From Halobacillus litoralis (GTDB lineage Bacteria > Bacillota > Bacilli > Bacillales > Halobacillaceae): DNA of 64,000 nucleotides. Within the stretch, counting starts at the first letter, position 1; each line of letters starts with the position of its first letter. Under the pieces are notes generated by a model. It worked only from the letters and a program-made list of their open reading frames with translations. It was not told the origin of the DNA and ran no database searches. The DNA is taken from NCBI RefSeq assembly GCF_020171725.1, contig NZ_JAIVAJ010000002.1, positions 124,001 to 188,000 on the forward strand, written 5' to 3'. A program made the position numbers and the translations under genes. This document shows, in pieces, positions 1 to 9,810 of this stretch.

Positions 1-876
1 GAATGGGTGATTGAGAAACTGAAAGAGATCGACCCAAGCTATGAATTTGAAATCAAACGAATCTCTACAAAAGGAGACCGTATTCTCGACGTCACGTTAT
101 CGAAAGTCGGAGGGAAGGGCCTTTTCATTAAAGAGATTGAACAGGCGATGTATGACGGGGAGATCGACATGGCGGTCCACAGCATGAAGGATATGCCGGC
201 GGTCGTAGCGGAAGGACTTACGGTTGCGTCGGTACCGATTCGTGAGGACCACCGCGATGCCTTTGTATCGAACGATCACGTTGCCCTGAAAGATCTTCCG
301 GCAGGAGCAATCGTCGGAACAAGCAGTCTTCGCCGTAGTGCTCAAATTAAGGCCGTGCGTCCAGATGTTGAAATTCAGTGGATTCGCGGAAATATCGATA
401 CACGCTTAAGAAAGCTGAAGGAAGAAAACTATGACGCCATTGTCTTAGCTGCCGCTGGCCTCAAGCGTATGGGCTGGGATGACGATGTCGTGACCGAATA
501 CCTGGAGCCGGAAGTATGTGTGCCGGCCGTTGGTCAAGGTGCGCTTGCCATCCAGTGCCGTGAGAATGACTCTGAGCTTCGTGACTTGTTGATGAAGCTG
601 AACCACGAATACACAGACACGACGGTAAAAGCAGAGCGCAAGTTCCTTCATGATTTGAACGGAGGCTGTCAGGTGCCGATTGGTGGCTATGCCTACAGAC
701 AAGGGGATGAAATTGTCCTGACCGGTCTTGTTGGAACGCCTGATGGAGGCACGATTCTCCAAGAGACAGCTCGCGGGACAGACCCTCTTGAAGTCGGAAA
801 AGAAGTCGCGGACTTGTTGAAGAAGCAGGGAGCACAGGAGATCGTAGATCAAGCTAAAGAGGAGTATGACCAGTAA
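1..876 (+). CDS. hemC: Hydroxymethylbilane synthase (porphobilinogen deaminase), 5' end missing
   Basis: Joins four porphobilinogens into hydroxymethylbilane in cytosolic haem synthesis. The frame is open from base 1, so the gene starts outside the window; about 20 N-terminal residues are missing compared with the usual ~310. The [15 protein letters not shown] segment, the AVHSMKDMP substrate loop, GTSSLRR and [11 protein letters not shown] are all present. The cysteine in GGCQVPIGG (codon 667-669) is the one that carries the dipyrromethane cofactor. The stop codon overlaps the hemD start by one base (TAATG), so the two are translationally coupled in a hemCDBL operon. Nothing looks damaged apart from the truncation by the window edge. 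Confidence 0.97.
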   Translation, partial: EWVIEKLKEIDPSYEFEIKRISTKGDRILDVTLSKVGGKGLFIKEIEQAMYDGEIDMAVHSMKDMPAVVAEGLTVASVPIREDHRDAFVSNDHVALKDLPAGAIVGTSSLRRSAQIKAVRPDVEIQWIRGNIDTRLRKLKEENYDAIVLAAAGLKRMGWDDDVVTEYLEPEVCVPAVGQGALAIQCRENDSELRDLLMKLNHEYTDTTVKAERKFLHDLNGGCQVPIGGYAYRQGDEIVLTGLVGTPDGGTILQETARGTDPLEVGKEVADLLKKQGAQEIVDQAKEEYDQ

Positions 877-1643
877 TGCTGCCTCTTTCGGGGAAGACCA
901 TCCTCGTAACAAGAGGGGAGTCACAAGCTGGACCGCTCATTCAAGCGATTGAAGAAAAGGGAGGGGAAGCCATTCTTACCCCTCTGATTTCCTTTAAAGC
1001 AAAAGATACCTATGAGAATCAGCAGATCCTCAACAAACTTCACGACTATTCATGGGTTTTTTTCACAAGCTCTAATGGCGTGAAGTTTTTTTTCTCTCTT
1101 CTTGAAAAAAGAGGAGGATCGATACATGACAACCTGCGATTTGCTGTCGTAGGTAAGAAGACAGCGAAGACGCTGAAATCGTTTGGATACAAAGCGGATT
1201 TCACACCGTCCTCCTATAAAGCGTCCGCTATGGGACCGGAGTTTTTCCATACATTTCAAGAGCCTTCACCGATTCTTTACGTTCGTGGGAACCGGTCGCG
1301 TGATGAACTGATCGCTATGTTTCATAAACAGCAGGTCTTTTTTCAAACGATGACGGCTTATGATACGCTGTTATTGAAAGACCAACAACAAGACATCGAT
1401 CAATTATTGAAGAATGGACAATTAGATGCACTCACCTTTACAAGCCCGTCAACGGTCGAAGCGTTCAGTAAGGTAGCCACGCTCAATGAGGCTCTAATCC
1501 TGCCTTGCTTCTGCATTGGACCAACGACGGCCGAACAAGCGGAGTCAGTCGGATTCCGTCATATACACACACCTGAGACGTTCACAGTGGAACATCTGGT
1601 GGAACGAATCTCTCAGTATTTCCGTGAAAAAGGAGAACGATAG
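876..1643 (+). CDS. hemD: Uroporphyrinogen-III synthase
   Basis: Closes hydroxymethylbilane with inversion of ring D to give uroporphyrinogen III. The 255-residue length and the weakly conserved two-lobed HemD pattern fit: an N-terminal GKTILVTR strand, [11 protein letters not shown] near residue 65, and a [11 protein letters not shown] motif near residue 190. HemD sequences diverge strongly, so the position directly between hemC and hemB is the best support. The ATG overlaps the hemC stop by one base and the stop lies one base before the hemB start codon. Confidence 0.95.
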   Translation: MLPLSGKTILVTRGESQAGPLIQAIEEKGGEAILTPLISFKAKDTYENQQILNKLHDYSWVFFTSSNGVKFFFSLLEKRGGSIHDNLRFAVVGKKTAKTLKSFGYKADFTPSSYKASAMGPEFFHTFQEPSPILYVRGNRSRDELIAMFHKQQVFFQTMTAYDTLLLKDQQQDIDQLLKNGQLDALTFTSPSTVEAFSKVATLNEALILPCFCIGPTTAEQAESVGFRHIHTPETFTVEHLVERISQYFREKGER

Positions 1644-1644
1644 T

Positions 1645-2622
1645 ATGTCAGATTTGAACTTTAAACGCCACCGCCGCCTGCGTCGGACTGATTCGATGCG
1701 CGCGCTTGTAAGAGAAACACATTTGCGCACCGATGACTTGATCTACCCGATTTTCGTTGTTGAGGGAGAAAAGGTGAAAAACGAAGTGGCTTCGATGCCC
1801 GGGGTTCACCAAGTGTCCCTTGATTATTTAACAGAGGAAATGAACGAACTGGTCGACCTTGGCATTAAGTCCGTCATCGTATTCGGTGTGCCGGCGGAGA
1901 AAGATGAAGTCGGTACACAGGCTTACCAGGAGGATGGCATTGTCCAGCGTGCCATTCGTCAAATTAAAAAGGACACGCCGTCCTTAACGGTTGTGGCGGA
2001 TACGTGCTTATGTCAATACACCGACCACGGACACTGCGGCGTTGTAAGAGACGGAGAAATCATCAATGATGAATCCCTGAACTATTTGGCTCAAACCGCG
2101 ATTACGCAGGCGGAAGCAGGAGCAGATATCATCGCCCCGTCGAATATGATGGACGGCTTTGTCCAAGCCATCCGCAAAGGACTGGATGAAGCAGGATACA
2201 GCCAGATTCCGGTCATGTCCTATGCGGTTAAATACGCTTCTTCCTTCTACGGTCCATTCCGTGATGCGGCACATAGCTCGCCACAGTTCGGTGACCGCCG
2301 TGCCTATCAGATGGATCCGGCCAATCGCTTAGAGGCCATCCGTGAAGCGGAATCCGACGTACAGGAAGGCGCTGACTTCCTTATTGTGAAGCCTGCTCTA
2401 GCGTACTTGGATATTATGAGAGAAGTGAAAGACCGTTACAATCTTCCGCTGGTTGCCTATAACGTAAGTGGGGAATACTCCATGATTAAAGCAGCGGCTC
2501 AGAACGGCTGGGTCAATGAAGAAGAAATCGTGCTTGAGAAACTGACGTCGATGAAACGTGCAGGCGCCGATTTGATTATTACGTATTTCGCAAAAGATGC
2601 GGCTAGATATTTAAACAAGTAG
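1645..2622 (+). CDS. hemB: Delta-aminolevulinic acid dehydratase (porphobilinogen synthase)
   Basis: Condenses two 5-aminolevulinates into porphobilinogen. The ATG at 1645 was chosen because an AAAGGAGAAC ribosome site lies just before it and it gives [13 protein letters not shown], the normal HemB start (325 aa). The frame is open further upstream, but that stretch is hemD read out of frame. Both Schiff-base lysines are visible: K196 in [13 protein letters not shown] and K249 in [10 protein letters not shown]. The cysteine cluster in [15 protein letters not shown] indicates the zinc-dependent form. Confidence 0.97.
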   Translation: MSDLNFKRHRRLRRTDSMRALVRETHLRTDDLIYPIFVVEGEKVKNEVASMPGVHQVSLDYLTEEMNELVDLGIKSVIVFGVPAEKDEVGTQAYQEDGIVQRAIRQIKKDTPSLTVVADTCLCQYTDHGHCGVVRDGEIINDESLNYLAQTAITQAEAGADIIAPSNMMDGFVQAIRKGLDEAGYSQIPVMSYAVKYASSFYGPFRDAAHSSPQFGDRRAYQMDPANRLEAIREAESDVQEGADFLIVKPALAYLDIMREVKDRYNLPLVAYNVSGEYSMIKAAAQNGWVNEEEIVLEKLTSMKRAGADLIITYFAKDAARYLNK

Positions 2623-2637
2623 GAAGGGTGTTTTGAT

Positions 2638-3921
2638 ATGAGAAATTTTGATCAATCCAAAGAAGCGTACCAAAAAGCGAAAGAATTGATGCCGGGCGGC
2701 GTGAACTCCCCGGTTCGTGCCTTCAAATCTGTCGGTATGGATCCTCTTTTCATGGAAAAAGGAAAAGGGTCCAAGCTTTATGACATCGATGGAAATGAAT
2801 ACATCGATTACGTGTTAAGCTACGGTCCGCTTATCTTGGGACATGCGGATGAGCACGTCGTTGAATCATTGAAAGAAGTGACGGAGCTCGGAACCAGCTT
2901 CGGTGCACCGACTCATCTTGAGAACGACTTAGCTGAGCTTGTCATCGACCGTGTGCCATCCATCGAAATGGTCCGTATGGTGAACTCCGGTACAGAAGCG
3001 ACCATGAGTGCCCTTCGTGTAGCTCGCGGATATACAGGTCGTGACAAGATCTTGAAATTCGAAGGAAACTATCACGGTCACGGAGACTCCCTGTTGATCA
3101 AGGCAGGATCAGGCGTGGCGACGCTCGGGCTGCCTGATTCTCCTGGCGTACCCGCGTCCATCGCTCAAAACACGATTACCGTTCCTTATAATGATATCGA
3201 AAGCGTTCGTTACGTATTTGAGCAGTACGGAGACGACCTCGCAGCTGTCATCATGGAGCCGGTTTCCGGTAACATGGGCGTCGTACCGCCGAATGAAGGC
3301 TTCCTGCAGGACCTGCGTCAGTTGACAGAAGACAACGGCACTGTCCTGATCTTTGATGAAGTCATGACAGGCTTCCGTGTCGGTTATCACAGCGCTCAAG
3401 GACACTTCGGTGTGACGCCGGATATGACGTGTCTCGGAAAAGTCATCGGTGGAGGTCTTCCTGTCGGTGCTTACGGTGGTAAACGTGAAATCATGGAACG
3501 TGTTGCGCCTGTCGGAGACATTTATCAGGCAGGAACGCTTTCCGGTAACCCTCTTGCGATGAAAGCCGGTTACGAAACGATTTCAGCGATGGATGAAGCG
3601 GCCTATGCCGACATCAACCGCAAAGTCGACCGTTTGATCGAAGGATTCACAGAAGCAGCTGAAAGACACAACATCCCGCTCACAACGAACCGCGCGGGAT
3701 CGATGGTCGGCTTCTTCTTCACGAATGATCCGGTCATCAATTTCGAGACGGCAAGCCAATCTGATCTCGATCTATTCACCCGCTATTACCAAGGGATGAT
3801 CCAAGAAGGCATTTACCTGCCACCTTCCCAGTTTGAAGGTCTCTTCTTATCTGTGAAGCATAGTGATGAGGATATTGAGAAAACGATTCAGGCTGCTGAG
3901 AACGTATTTGCAACCTTATAA
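2638..3921 (+). CDS. hemL: Glutamate-1-semialdehyde 2,1-aminomutase
   Basis: PLP enzyme that converts glutamate-1-semialdehyde to 5-aminolevulinate, the C5 route into haem. It has 427 residues, full length for the family. Recognisable parts are [13 protein letters not shown] at the start, the [12 protein letters not shown] cofactor loop, FDEVMTGFR, and the PLP lysine K268 in [17 protein letters not shown]. It is the last gene of the hem operon and is followed by a strong terminator. Some Bacillaceae have a second paralogue (gsaB); this one is assigned hemL from its operon. Confidence 0.96.
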   Translation: MRNFDQSKEAYQKAKELMPGGVNSPVRAFKSVGMDPLFMEKGKGSKLYDIDGNEYIDYVLSYGPLILGHADEHVVESLKEVTELGTSFGAPTHLENDLAELVIDRVPSIEMVRMVNSGTEATMSALRVARGYTGRDKILKFEGNYHGHGDSLLIKAGSGVATLGLPDSPGVPASIAQNTITVPYNDIESVRYVFEQYGDDLAAVIMEPVSGNMGVVPPNEGFLQDLRQLTEDNGTVLIFDEVMTGFRVGYHSAQGHFGVTPDMTCLGKVIGGGLPVGAYGGKREIMERVAPVGDIYQAGTLSGNPLAMKAGYETISAMDEAAYADINRKVDRLIEGFTEAAERHNIPLTTNRAGSMVGFFFTNDPVINFETASQSDLDLFTRYYQGMIQEGIYLPPSQFEGLFLSVKHSDEDIEKTIQAAENVFATL

Positions 3922-3929
3922 TACATGTG

Positions 3930-3965
3930 AAAAGCCCAGAGGCCTTGTTCCTCTGGGCTTTTTTC
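3930..3965 (+). terminator. Intrinsic terminator of the hem operon
   Basis: A 12-bp stem (AAAGCCCAGAGG pairing with CCTCTGGGCTTT) with a short loop is followed by a T run. It begins 10 bases after the hemL stop. The 240 bases between it and the next gene hold no other convincing signal. Confidence 0.92.
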
Positions 3966-4207
3966 TAATCGAATATTCGGTCGTGAGTATGTTCGCTCTC
4001 GACTATTTGTGCTTGTACAACCTCCAGAAACGGAGGAGAGACAGGCTCTTTCGTCTATTTTTCAAGTCTTGCAAAAGAAAAAAAGGTCTAGAGGCCCCTG
4101 TTTAAAAGGCTTTACTCCCCTATAAAAGAGAAAGGGTTCTATCTTTCTTATGATCGGCATAAGTTGGTGATAGAGACTGCATTAGATTATGGGGAGGGGA
4201 CTATGCA

Positions 4208-5188
4208 TTGCAAAATTCAGATAATGTGTTTTCTTTTTATTTAGATGAATCGGTATGGTTTAAGGAAGGACAGGGCGTTCGGGAGCTGATCGGTATTTCA
4301 TTAGAACCCGAAATTGTGATTGAAGAGCGGGCGAATGAAGTCTGCTTGAAGGGAACGGTCAAACTGGATGGGGAGTATTTCGCCCAGGGGAAACAGGGTG
4401 ACGATGAAGCACTACCGTTTACAGCGCGGGTAGTTGATTACGTTGAAGAGGGAGAAGCGGAAGATTACAGGTTCTCACACGCGTTTCCTGTTGAAGTGAC
4501 CGTACCGCTTAACCGTGTTTCAAGCCTTGATGAAGTGTTTGTCGACATTGAAAGTTTCGATTATGAAATTCCAGCAACGAATCAACTCCGGCTTCATGCA
4601 CAGTTGAATATTAACGGAATTGATCCGCAACCGGAGCAGACGGCTTCGAACGATAAAGGATTCGATCAGCAGGCGACCATCGGACCTGTCAATTACCCGG
4701 AGCCGAAAGCAGAGGAGCCTCCATTGTTTCCTGAGCGTGAGGCACCCGTTTTTCAGGTGGAACAGGAAGAAGAGAAGAAGGAAGAAGAAAGTGGACGCTG
4801 GCAATATAAGAAGTCACAGAGCTTATCGGAGTTTTTTGGTCATGAAGAAGAAAAAGAGGAGATCATTGAAGTCTCCTCTTCTGAGAGCGTAAGTATGGAA
4901 GAAAGCTCTTCTTCCCATCATGAGCCCTCCGTTTCAACGGAATCGTCTTCTTCAGAAACAAGTGAACAGGAAGCACCCTCTGGGATGGATGGCATCAAAC
5001 AGATCTTCAAGCACCTATTCCCGAATCGTGAGGAATCGTACACTCAAATGAAGATGTATATCGCTCAGGATCAGGAAACATTCCAGTCGATTGCGGAGAA
5101 GTACGATGTATCCGTCAAGCAGTTAGAGCGCGTGAATGGAAATGAGGAAGACGTTTCACCTGGTCAGATCGTTTATATCCCTAACTAA
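4208..5188 (+). CDS. spoVID: Spore coat assembly protein SpoVID (short form, C-terminal LysM)
   Basis: Morphogenetic protein that drives encasement of the forespore by the coat and binds SafA. The N-terminal ~130 residues (FSFYLDESVWFKEGQGV..., ISLEPEI) match the SpoVID N-domain. A long Glu/Ser-rich low-complexity middle follows (about 170-260). The C-terminal ~45 residues form a LysM module (SIAEKYDVSVKQLERVNG ... PGQIVYIPN). It has 326 residues against roughly 575 in B. subtilis, the middle being much shorter. The start is TTG at 4208 behind GGGGAGGGGAC; an ATG five bases earlier is out of frame. Position after hemL is the classical one, but ysxE does not follow here. Confidence 0.9.
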   Translation: MQNSDNVFSFYLDESVWFKEGQGVRELIGISLEPEIVIEERANEVCLKGTVKLDGEYFAQGKQGDDEALPFTARVVDYVEEGEAEDYRFSHAFPVEVTVPLNRVSSLDEVFVDIESFDYEIPATNQLRLHAQLNINGIDPQPEQTASNDKGFDQQATIGPVNYPEPKAEEPPLFPEREAPVFQVEQEEEKKEEESGRWQYKKSQSLSEFFGHEEEKEEIIEVSSSESVSMEESSSSHHEPSVSTESSSSETSEQEAPSGMDGIKQIFKHLFPNREESYTQMKMYIAQDQETFQSIAEKYDVSVKQLERVNGNEEDVSPGQIVYIPN

Positions 5189-5373
5189 ATCCATTTGTAT
5201 TTAAAGGCGACGAAAAGTCCGACAACGAGCCCAAGCAAGAAGATATCGAACGTGGTCGGCCAGAAAACCGTTCGGATAGCTTGGAAGACGAGTATCGGTA
5301 GAAGCCATAATTCAATGATATCAAGCCATGTGCGGCACCACCCTGGGAGACGGTAACGGTAGAAACGGCTCAT
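5185..5373 (-). CDS. Small two-helix membrane protein, function unknown
   Basis: A 62-residue protein convergent with spoVID, sharing four bases with its stop. The start at 5373 is set by a perfect AGGAGG seven bases upstream; an ATG two codons earlier sits only one base from that site. The N-terminus is basic and aromatic (MSRFYRYRLPGWCRTW). Two hydrophobic segments follow, about residues 19-34 and 42-58, ending KYKWI. The strong ribosome site, membrane-type composition and tight packing argue for a real gene. No function can be assigned. Confidence 0.75.
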   Translation of the reverse strand: MSRFYRYRLPGWCRTWLDIIELWLLPILVFQAIRTVFWPTTFDIFLLGLVVGLFVAFKYKWI

Positions 5374-5420
5374 ATACATCCCTCCTGTCATGAAAAAAGT
5401 GCCCGTTTTTTTGAAAACAG

Positions 5421-5448
5421 TTGACTAATTCCTGCATTTCTATATACA
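5421..5448 (+). promoter_or_regulatory. Probable sigma-A promoter for the valS leader
   Basis: TTGACT (5421-5426) and TATACA (5443-5448) are separated by 16 bases, placed just upstream of the T-box stem I. A TATGAT at 5450-5455 is an alternative -10 but would be too far from this -35. Confidence 0.55.
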
Positions 5449-5477
5449 ATATGATATATATTGAATACACGTGAAAT

Positions 5478-5716
5478 GCATGGATGGGGAAGAGTACGTT
5501 AACAACTCCTTCAGAGAGGAAAACACGATGGTGAGAGTTTTCCAGGAATCTTGTTGATGGAAGGTCGCCCCGGAAGCAGCTTCTTTGAACGAACAGTAGG
5601 AGAAGCCGGTTAGAAGCCGTTATGGATAATTGAGTGTACAGGTGTATCCTGTAAACAAAGGTGGTACCACGGAAAGCAATCCCTTTCGTCCTTTATGGAT
5701 GAAGGGGATTTTTTAT
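5478..5716 (+). promoter_or_regulatory. T-box leader (valine) controlling valS
   Basis: tRNA-sensing antitermination leader. The stem I landmarks are an AGTA element near 5493 and the GGTGAGAG apical segment (5530-5537). GTC at 5564-5566 (inside GGAAGGTCGCC) is the likely valine specifier codon. The T-box itself, AAAGGTGGTACCACGG, lies at 5657-5672. A terminator hairpin (about 5678-5710) with a T run follows, 32 bases before the valS start. Uncharged tRNA-Val should pair its NCCA end with the T-box bulge and favour the antiterminator. The 5392-5747 gap is filled by this leader and its promoter. Confidence 0.92.
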
Positions 5717-5747
5717 TTTTTATACAAAGAAAAGGAGGAAGATCGAT

Positions 5748-8390
5748 ATGAACCAAACAGATCTTTCGATGCCCACAAAGTACGATCCGCAATCTGTAGA
5801 GAACGATCGTTACCAGTACTGGGTAGATGGGAAATTTTTTGAAGCAACAGGTGATAAAAATAAAGAGCCATTCACCATTGTCATTCCACCGCCGAACGTG
5901 ACAGGTAAACTGCACCTTGGCCACGCATGGGATACAACACTGCAGGACATCCTGACGCGTGTGAAGCGTATGCAGGGCTACGATGTGCTGTGGCTCCCTG
6001 GAATGGACCACGCAGGTATTGCAACGCAGGCGAAGGTGGATGCGAAGCTTCGTGAACAAGGCATCAACCGTCATGACCTTGGTCGTGAGAAATTCCTAGA
6101 GAAATCATGGGAATGGAAAGAGGAGTATGCGAAGTTCATCCGTGCTCAGTGGGAGAAAGTCGGTCTTGGTCTTGATTATTCGCGTGAACGCTTTACGCTC
6201 GATGAAGGGCTCTCTGAAGCTGTTAAAGAAGTGTTCGTCAAGCTTTATGAAAAAGGCTTGATCTACCGCGGCGAGTACATCATCAACTGGGACCCTCAGA
6301 CGAAGACGGCGCTTTCTGATATCGAAGTCGAGTACAAAGATGTCCAAGGTGCGTTCTATCATATGCGTTACCCGCTGAAGGATGAGGAAGGTTCGATTGA
6401 AATCGCAACGACTCGTCCGGAGACGATGCTCGGGGACACGGCGATTGCTGTACACCCTGAAGATGACCGATACAAGCACTTGATCGGGAAGAAAGCCGTT
6501 CTTCCGATTGTAGGACGTGAAATCGAAATTGTCGCGGATGATTACGTAGATATGGAATTTGGTTCTGGTGCGGTTAAGATTACACCTGCACACGATCCGA
6601 ATGACTTTGAAATCGGAAATCGTCACAACTTGGAGCGCGTTCTTGTCATGAATGAAGACGGCTCGATGAACGACAATGCGTTAGCCTATAAAGGTATGGA
6701 TCGCTTCGAATGCCGCAAGCAGATTGTGAAGGATCTTCAAGAGCAGGGTGTTCTTTTCGAAATTGAAGAACACATGCACTCTGTCGGACACTCTGAGCGA
6801 AGCGGAGCGGTTGTGGAACCGTATCTGTCTACTCAATGGTTCGTAGATATGCAGCCACTGGCAGATGCTTCTGTTGAACTTCAAAAAGGCGACGATGCTG
6901 TTAAGTTCGTACCCGATCGTTTCGAGAAGCCGTACTTAAACTGGATGGAGAATACACGAGATTGGTGTATTTCAAGACAGCTTTGGTGGGGCCATCGCAT
7001 TCCGGCTTGGTACCACAACGAGACAGGCGAGGTACACGTTGGAAAAGAAGCGCCTAAAGATCCTGAGAACTGGACACAGGATGAAGACGTACTCGATACG
7101 TGGTTCTCTTCTGCGCTATGGCCGTTCTCCACAATGGGCTGGCCGGATGAAAACAGTGAGGACTACAAGCGTTACTTCCCGACAGACGTTCTCGTAACAG
7201 GCTATGACATCATCGGTTTCTGGGTAAGCCGTATGATTTTCCAATCACTTGAATTCACAGGCGAGCGTCCATTCAACGACGTTCTCATTCACGGACTTGT
7301 TCGTGATGCGGATGGACGTAAGATGAGTAAATCACTTGGAAACGGTGTCGACCCGATGGATGTCATCGATAAGTACGGAGCGGACTCTCTTCGTTGGTTC
7401 CTATCGACAGGCTCATCACCAGGTCAAGACCTACGCTTCCACTGGGAGAAGGTTGAGTCCACTTGGAACTTTGCCAATAAGATCTGGAACGCATCCCGTT
7501 TTGCCCTTATGAATATGGGTGACTTGAAATTTGATGAAATCGATCTTTCTGGTGAGAAGTCCGTAGCCGATCAATGGATTCTGACACGCCTGAACCAGAC
7601 GATCGAATCCGTTACGAACAATATTGACAAATATGAGTTCGGTGAAGCGGGACGTCACTTGTACAACTTCATCTGGGACGATTTCTGTGACTGGTATATC
7701 GAGATGGCGAAGCTTCCGCTATACGGTGAAGACGAAGCGCGTATTCATACGACTCGCTCTATCTTAGCTTATACACTAGACCAAATCATGCGCATGCTGC
7801 ACCCGTTCATGCCGTTTATTACCGAGGAAATTTGGCAGCACCTTCCACACGAAGGAGAGTCCATCACGCAAGCGGCTTGGCCGACGGTTCGTGAAGAGTT
7901 CCACAACGAGCAGGCTGTAAATGAGATGGAGCGTCTTGTATCCATTATCCGTTCTGTACGTAACATCCGTGCAGAAGTGGATACACCGATGTCTAAAGAA
8001 ATTCAGTTGATGATCCAGGCGAAAGACGAAGACGTCGTTAAAGAATTAGAGAAAAACCGTAACTACCTGGATCGTTTCTGTAACCCTAGTGAACTGACGA
8101 TCGCAACGGACCTTCAAGCTCCAGAAAAAGCGATGTCTGCCGTTGTGACAGGTGCAGAGCTTTACCTTCCACTAGCAGGACTGATCAACATTGAAGACGA
8201 AGTCAAGCGTCTTGAAGAAGAGTGGAAGAAATGGGACAAAGAAGTCGACCGCGTTCAGAAGAAGCTGTCGAACGAGAAGTTTGTCAGCAAAGCTCCAGAA
8301 AAGGTAGTCGAAGAAGAACGTGCGAAAGAAACGGACTATCTTGAGAAACGAGCAAGTGTCGAAGCACGAATCAAAGAATTAAAAGCATAA
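5748..8390 (+). CDS. valS: Valyl-tRNA synthetase
   Basis: Class I aminoacyl-tRNA synthetase charging tRNA-Val, with an editing domain that hydrolyses mischarged Thr-tRNA. It has 880 residues, normal for Gram-positive ValRS. HIGH-class motif HLGH is at 56-59 within [15 protein letters not shown], and KMSKS at 525-529. The CP1 editing domain ([17 protein letters not shown]) lies between. The C-terminal ~65 residues form the heptad-rich arm ([26 protein letters not shown]) that contacts tRNA. The ATG at 5748 is preceded by AAAGGAGGAAG. Expression is governed by the T-box leader. Confidence 0.98.
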   Translation: MNQTDLSMPTKYDPQSVENDRYQYWVDGKFFEATGDKNKEPFTIVIPPPNVTGKLHLGHAWDTTLQDILTRVKRMQGYDVLWLPGMDHAGIATQAKVDAKLREQGINRHDLGREKFLEKSWEWKEEYAKFIRAQWEKVGLGLDYSRERFTLDEGLSEAVKEVFVKLYEKGLIYRGEYIINWDPQTKTALSDIEVEYKDVQGAFYHMRYPLKDEEGSIEIATTRPETMLGDTAIAVHPEDDRYKHLIGKKAVLPIVGREIEIVADDYVDMEFGSGAVKITPAHDPNDFEIGNRHNLERVLVMNEDGSMNDNALAYKGMDRFECRKQIVKDLQEQGVLFEIEEHMHSVGHSERSGAVVEPYLSTQWFVDMQPLADASVELQKGDDAVKFVPDRFEKPYLNWMENTRDWCISRQLWWGHRIPAWYHNETGEVHVGKEAPKDPENWTQDEDVLDTWFSSALWPFSTMGWPDENSEDYKRYFPTDVLVTGYDIIGFWVSRMIFQSLEFTGERPFNDVLIHGLVRDADGRKMSKSLGNGVDPMDVIDKYGADSLRWFLSTGSSPGQDLRFHWEKVESTWNFANKIWNASRFALMNMGDLKFDEIDLSGEKSVADQWILTRLNQTIESVTNNIDKYEFGEAGRHLYNFIWDDFCDWYIEMAKLPLYGEDEARIHTTRSILAYTLDQIMRMLHPFMPFITEEIWQHLPHEGESITQAAWPTVREEFHNEQAVNEMERLVSIIRSVRNIRAEVDTPMSKEIQLMIQAKDEDVVKELEKNRNYLDRFCNPSELTIATDLQAPEKAMSAVVTGAELYLPLAGLINIEDEVKRLEEEWKKWDKEVDRVQKKLSNEKFVSKAPEKVVEEERAKETDYLEKRASVEARIKELKA

Positions 8391-8395
8391 TTTAT

Positions 8396-8432
8396 CGGGG
8401 AGGGTATTCGAAACGAATACTCTCCCTTTTTG
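8396..8432 (+). terminator. Terminator after valS
   Basis: GGGGAGGGTATTCG pairs with CGAATACTCTCCC around a three-base loop and is followed by five Ts, in the 58-base gap between valS and folC. Since folC follows closely on the same strand, it may attenuate rather than fully separate the genes. Confidence 0.8.
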
Positions 8433-8448
8433 AAAGAAGGGACCTATC

Positions 8449-9732
8449 TTGAATAACTACCAGGAAGCGCTGAAATGGATTCACAGCCGCGAAAAATTTA
8501 AAATCAAGCCGGGACTCGACCGGATGACTTGGATGATGGAGCACTTCGATCACCCGCAACGAACGTTCAAAGCGGTACATATCGCAGGAACGAACGGAAA
8601 AGGCTCAACCCTCTCTTTTTTGAGAGAGCTTCTGCAGGCACAGGGGCTGAGAGTCGGCACGTTCACTTCTCCCTATATCGTCCGCTTTAACGAGCGCATC
8701 AGTATAGATGGTGAGCCGATACCGGATGAAGACCTTGCTGCGCTCGTTGAAAAAATCAAACCGGTTGCGGAGAAATTGTCAGAAACACCTCTTGGTGCCC
8801 CGACAGAATTCGAAGTGATCACAGCCATGTCAATGCTGTACTTTAAAGAGCAGCCTGTCGACATCGTCATCTATGAAACCGGACTCGGAGGGCGCTACGA
8901 CTCTACGAATGTTCTTTCGCCGATTTTGACAATCATAACGAACATCGGAAAAGATCATATGAATATCCTTGGATCGACGTTTGCGGAGATCGCCCGGGAA
9001 AAAGCCGGTATCATCAAGAAGGGAATTCCGGTCATTACGGGTGGGAAGCAGGAAGAATCCATCCGTGTCATCCGAGAGAAAGCGCAGATGGAAGAGGCCG
9101 ATTTTTATTTGTTAGGGGATCATTTTCACGGTGTTCATAAGGAGAGTTCGAGTAAAGGGGAAGCGTTTGTCTTTTATAATGCGTCGTTTTCATCTGGAAC
9201 CTATGTTAGTCCTATGATGGGCGCTCACCAAGTGGACAATGCATCCCTTGCGATTCAGGCGATGGAACTCTTGAACCAAGGAGGATTTTCCTTCCGCCGG
9301 GACCTTTATGACCAGGCAATATCCGCTACGCATTGGCCCGCAAGGTTTGAAAAGGTGAATGAAAAACCGCTTGTCGTCATTGACGGAGCGCACAATGAAG
9401 AAGGCACGCAGGCTCTTGTTGAAACCGTCAAGCAGCATTTTGCAAACCGGAAGGTGACGCTTCTCTACTCAGCTCTTGAAGATAAACCTGTGGAGCGGAT
9501 GCTTGAGATGCTGGGCGGAGTCGTGGATGAAGCGTATATGACTTCCTTTGACTTCCCGCGTGCATTATCAGCGGAAGCGCTGAAGCGGCTGTCACCGATT
9601 CCGGAAACAAAAGCAGTAGACGCTTATGAAACTGCTTTAGAAACGGCGCTCTCTCATGTAGAGGCCGACGGTGTTCTTCTTGTGACAGGGTCATTGTACT
9701 TTATTTCGGAAATAAGGAAAAATTTTGAATGA
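8449..9732 (+). CDS. folC: Folylpolyglutamate synthase / dihydrofolate synthase
   Basis: ATP-dependent Mur-ligase-like enzyme adding glutamates to folates. It has 427 residues. The P-loop GTNGKGST is at residues 47-54, the TSPYIVRFNERI segment follows, then ETGLGGRYDSTN and the Mur-type C-terminal domain with VIDGAHNEEG. It starts at TTG 8449 behind GAAAGAAGGGA, since no ATG fits. In B. subtilis the next gene is comC; here a whole pilus locus intervenes before spoIIB. Confidence 0.95.
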   Translation: MNNYQEALKWIHSREKFKIKPGLDRMTWMMEHFDHPQRTFKAVHIAGTNGKGSTLSFLRELLQAQGLRVGTFTSPYIVRFNERISIDGEPIPDEDLAALVEKIKPVAEKLSETPLGAPTEFEVITAMSMLYFKEQPVDIVIYETGLGGRYDSTNVLSPILTIITNIGKDHMNILGSTFAEIAREKAGIIKKGIPVITGGKQEESIRVIREKAQMEEADFYLLGDHFHGVHKESSSKGEAFVFYNASFSSGTYVSPMMGAHQVDNASLAIQAMELLNQGGFSFRRDLYDQAISATHWPARFEKVNEKPLVVIDGAHNEEGTQALVETVKQHFANRKVTLLYSALEDKPVERMLEMLGGVVDEAYMTSFDFPRALSAEALKRLSPIPETKAVDAYETALETALSHVEADGVLLVTGSLYFISEIRKNFE

Positions 9733-9810
9733 TAAGTAAATTTATGATAAGATGTTAAATGTCTGAATTTTTTATCAAAATAGTTATTTAGAAGGAAGAG
9801 GGGTTGGAGA

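Noticed and set aside
445..924. Long minus-strand frame across hemC
   Set aside because: It is the complement of a clear hemC/hemD coding region, with no ribosome site and no protein-like composition.
1516..1644. N-terminal extension of hemB
   Set aside because: These codons lie inside hemD in another frame; the AAAGGAGAAC site and HemB similarity place the start at 1645.
3863..4105. Plus-strand 80-codon frame across the hemL end and its terminator
   Set aside because: It runs through hemL out of frame and through the terminator; no ribosome site.
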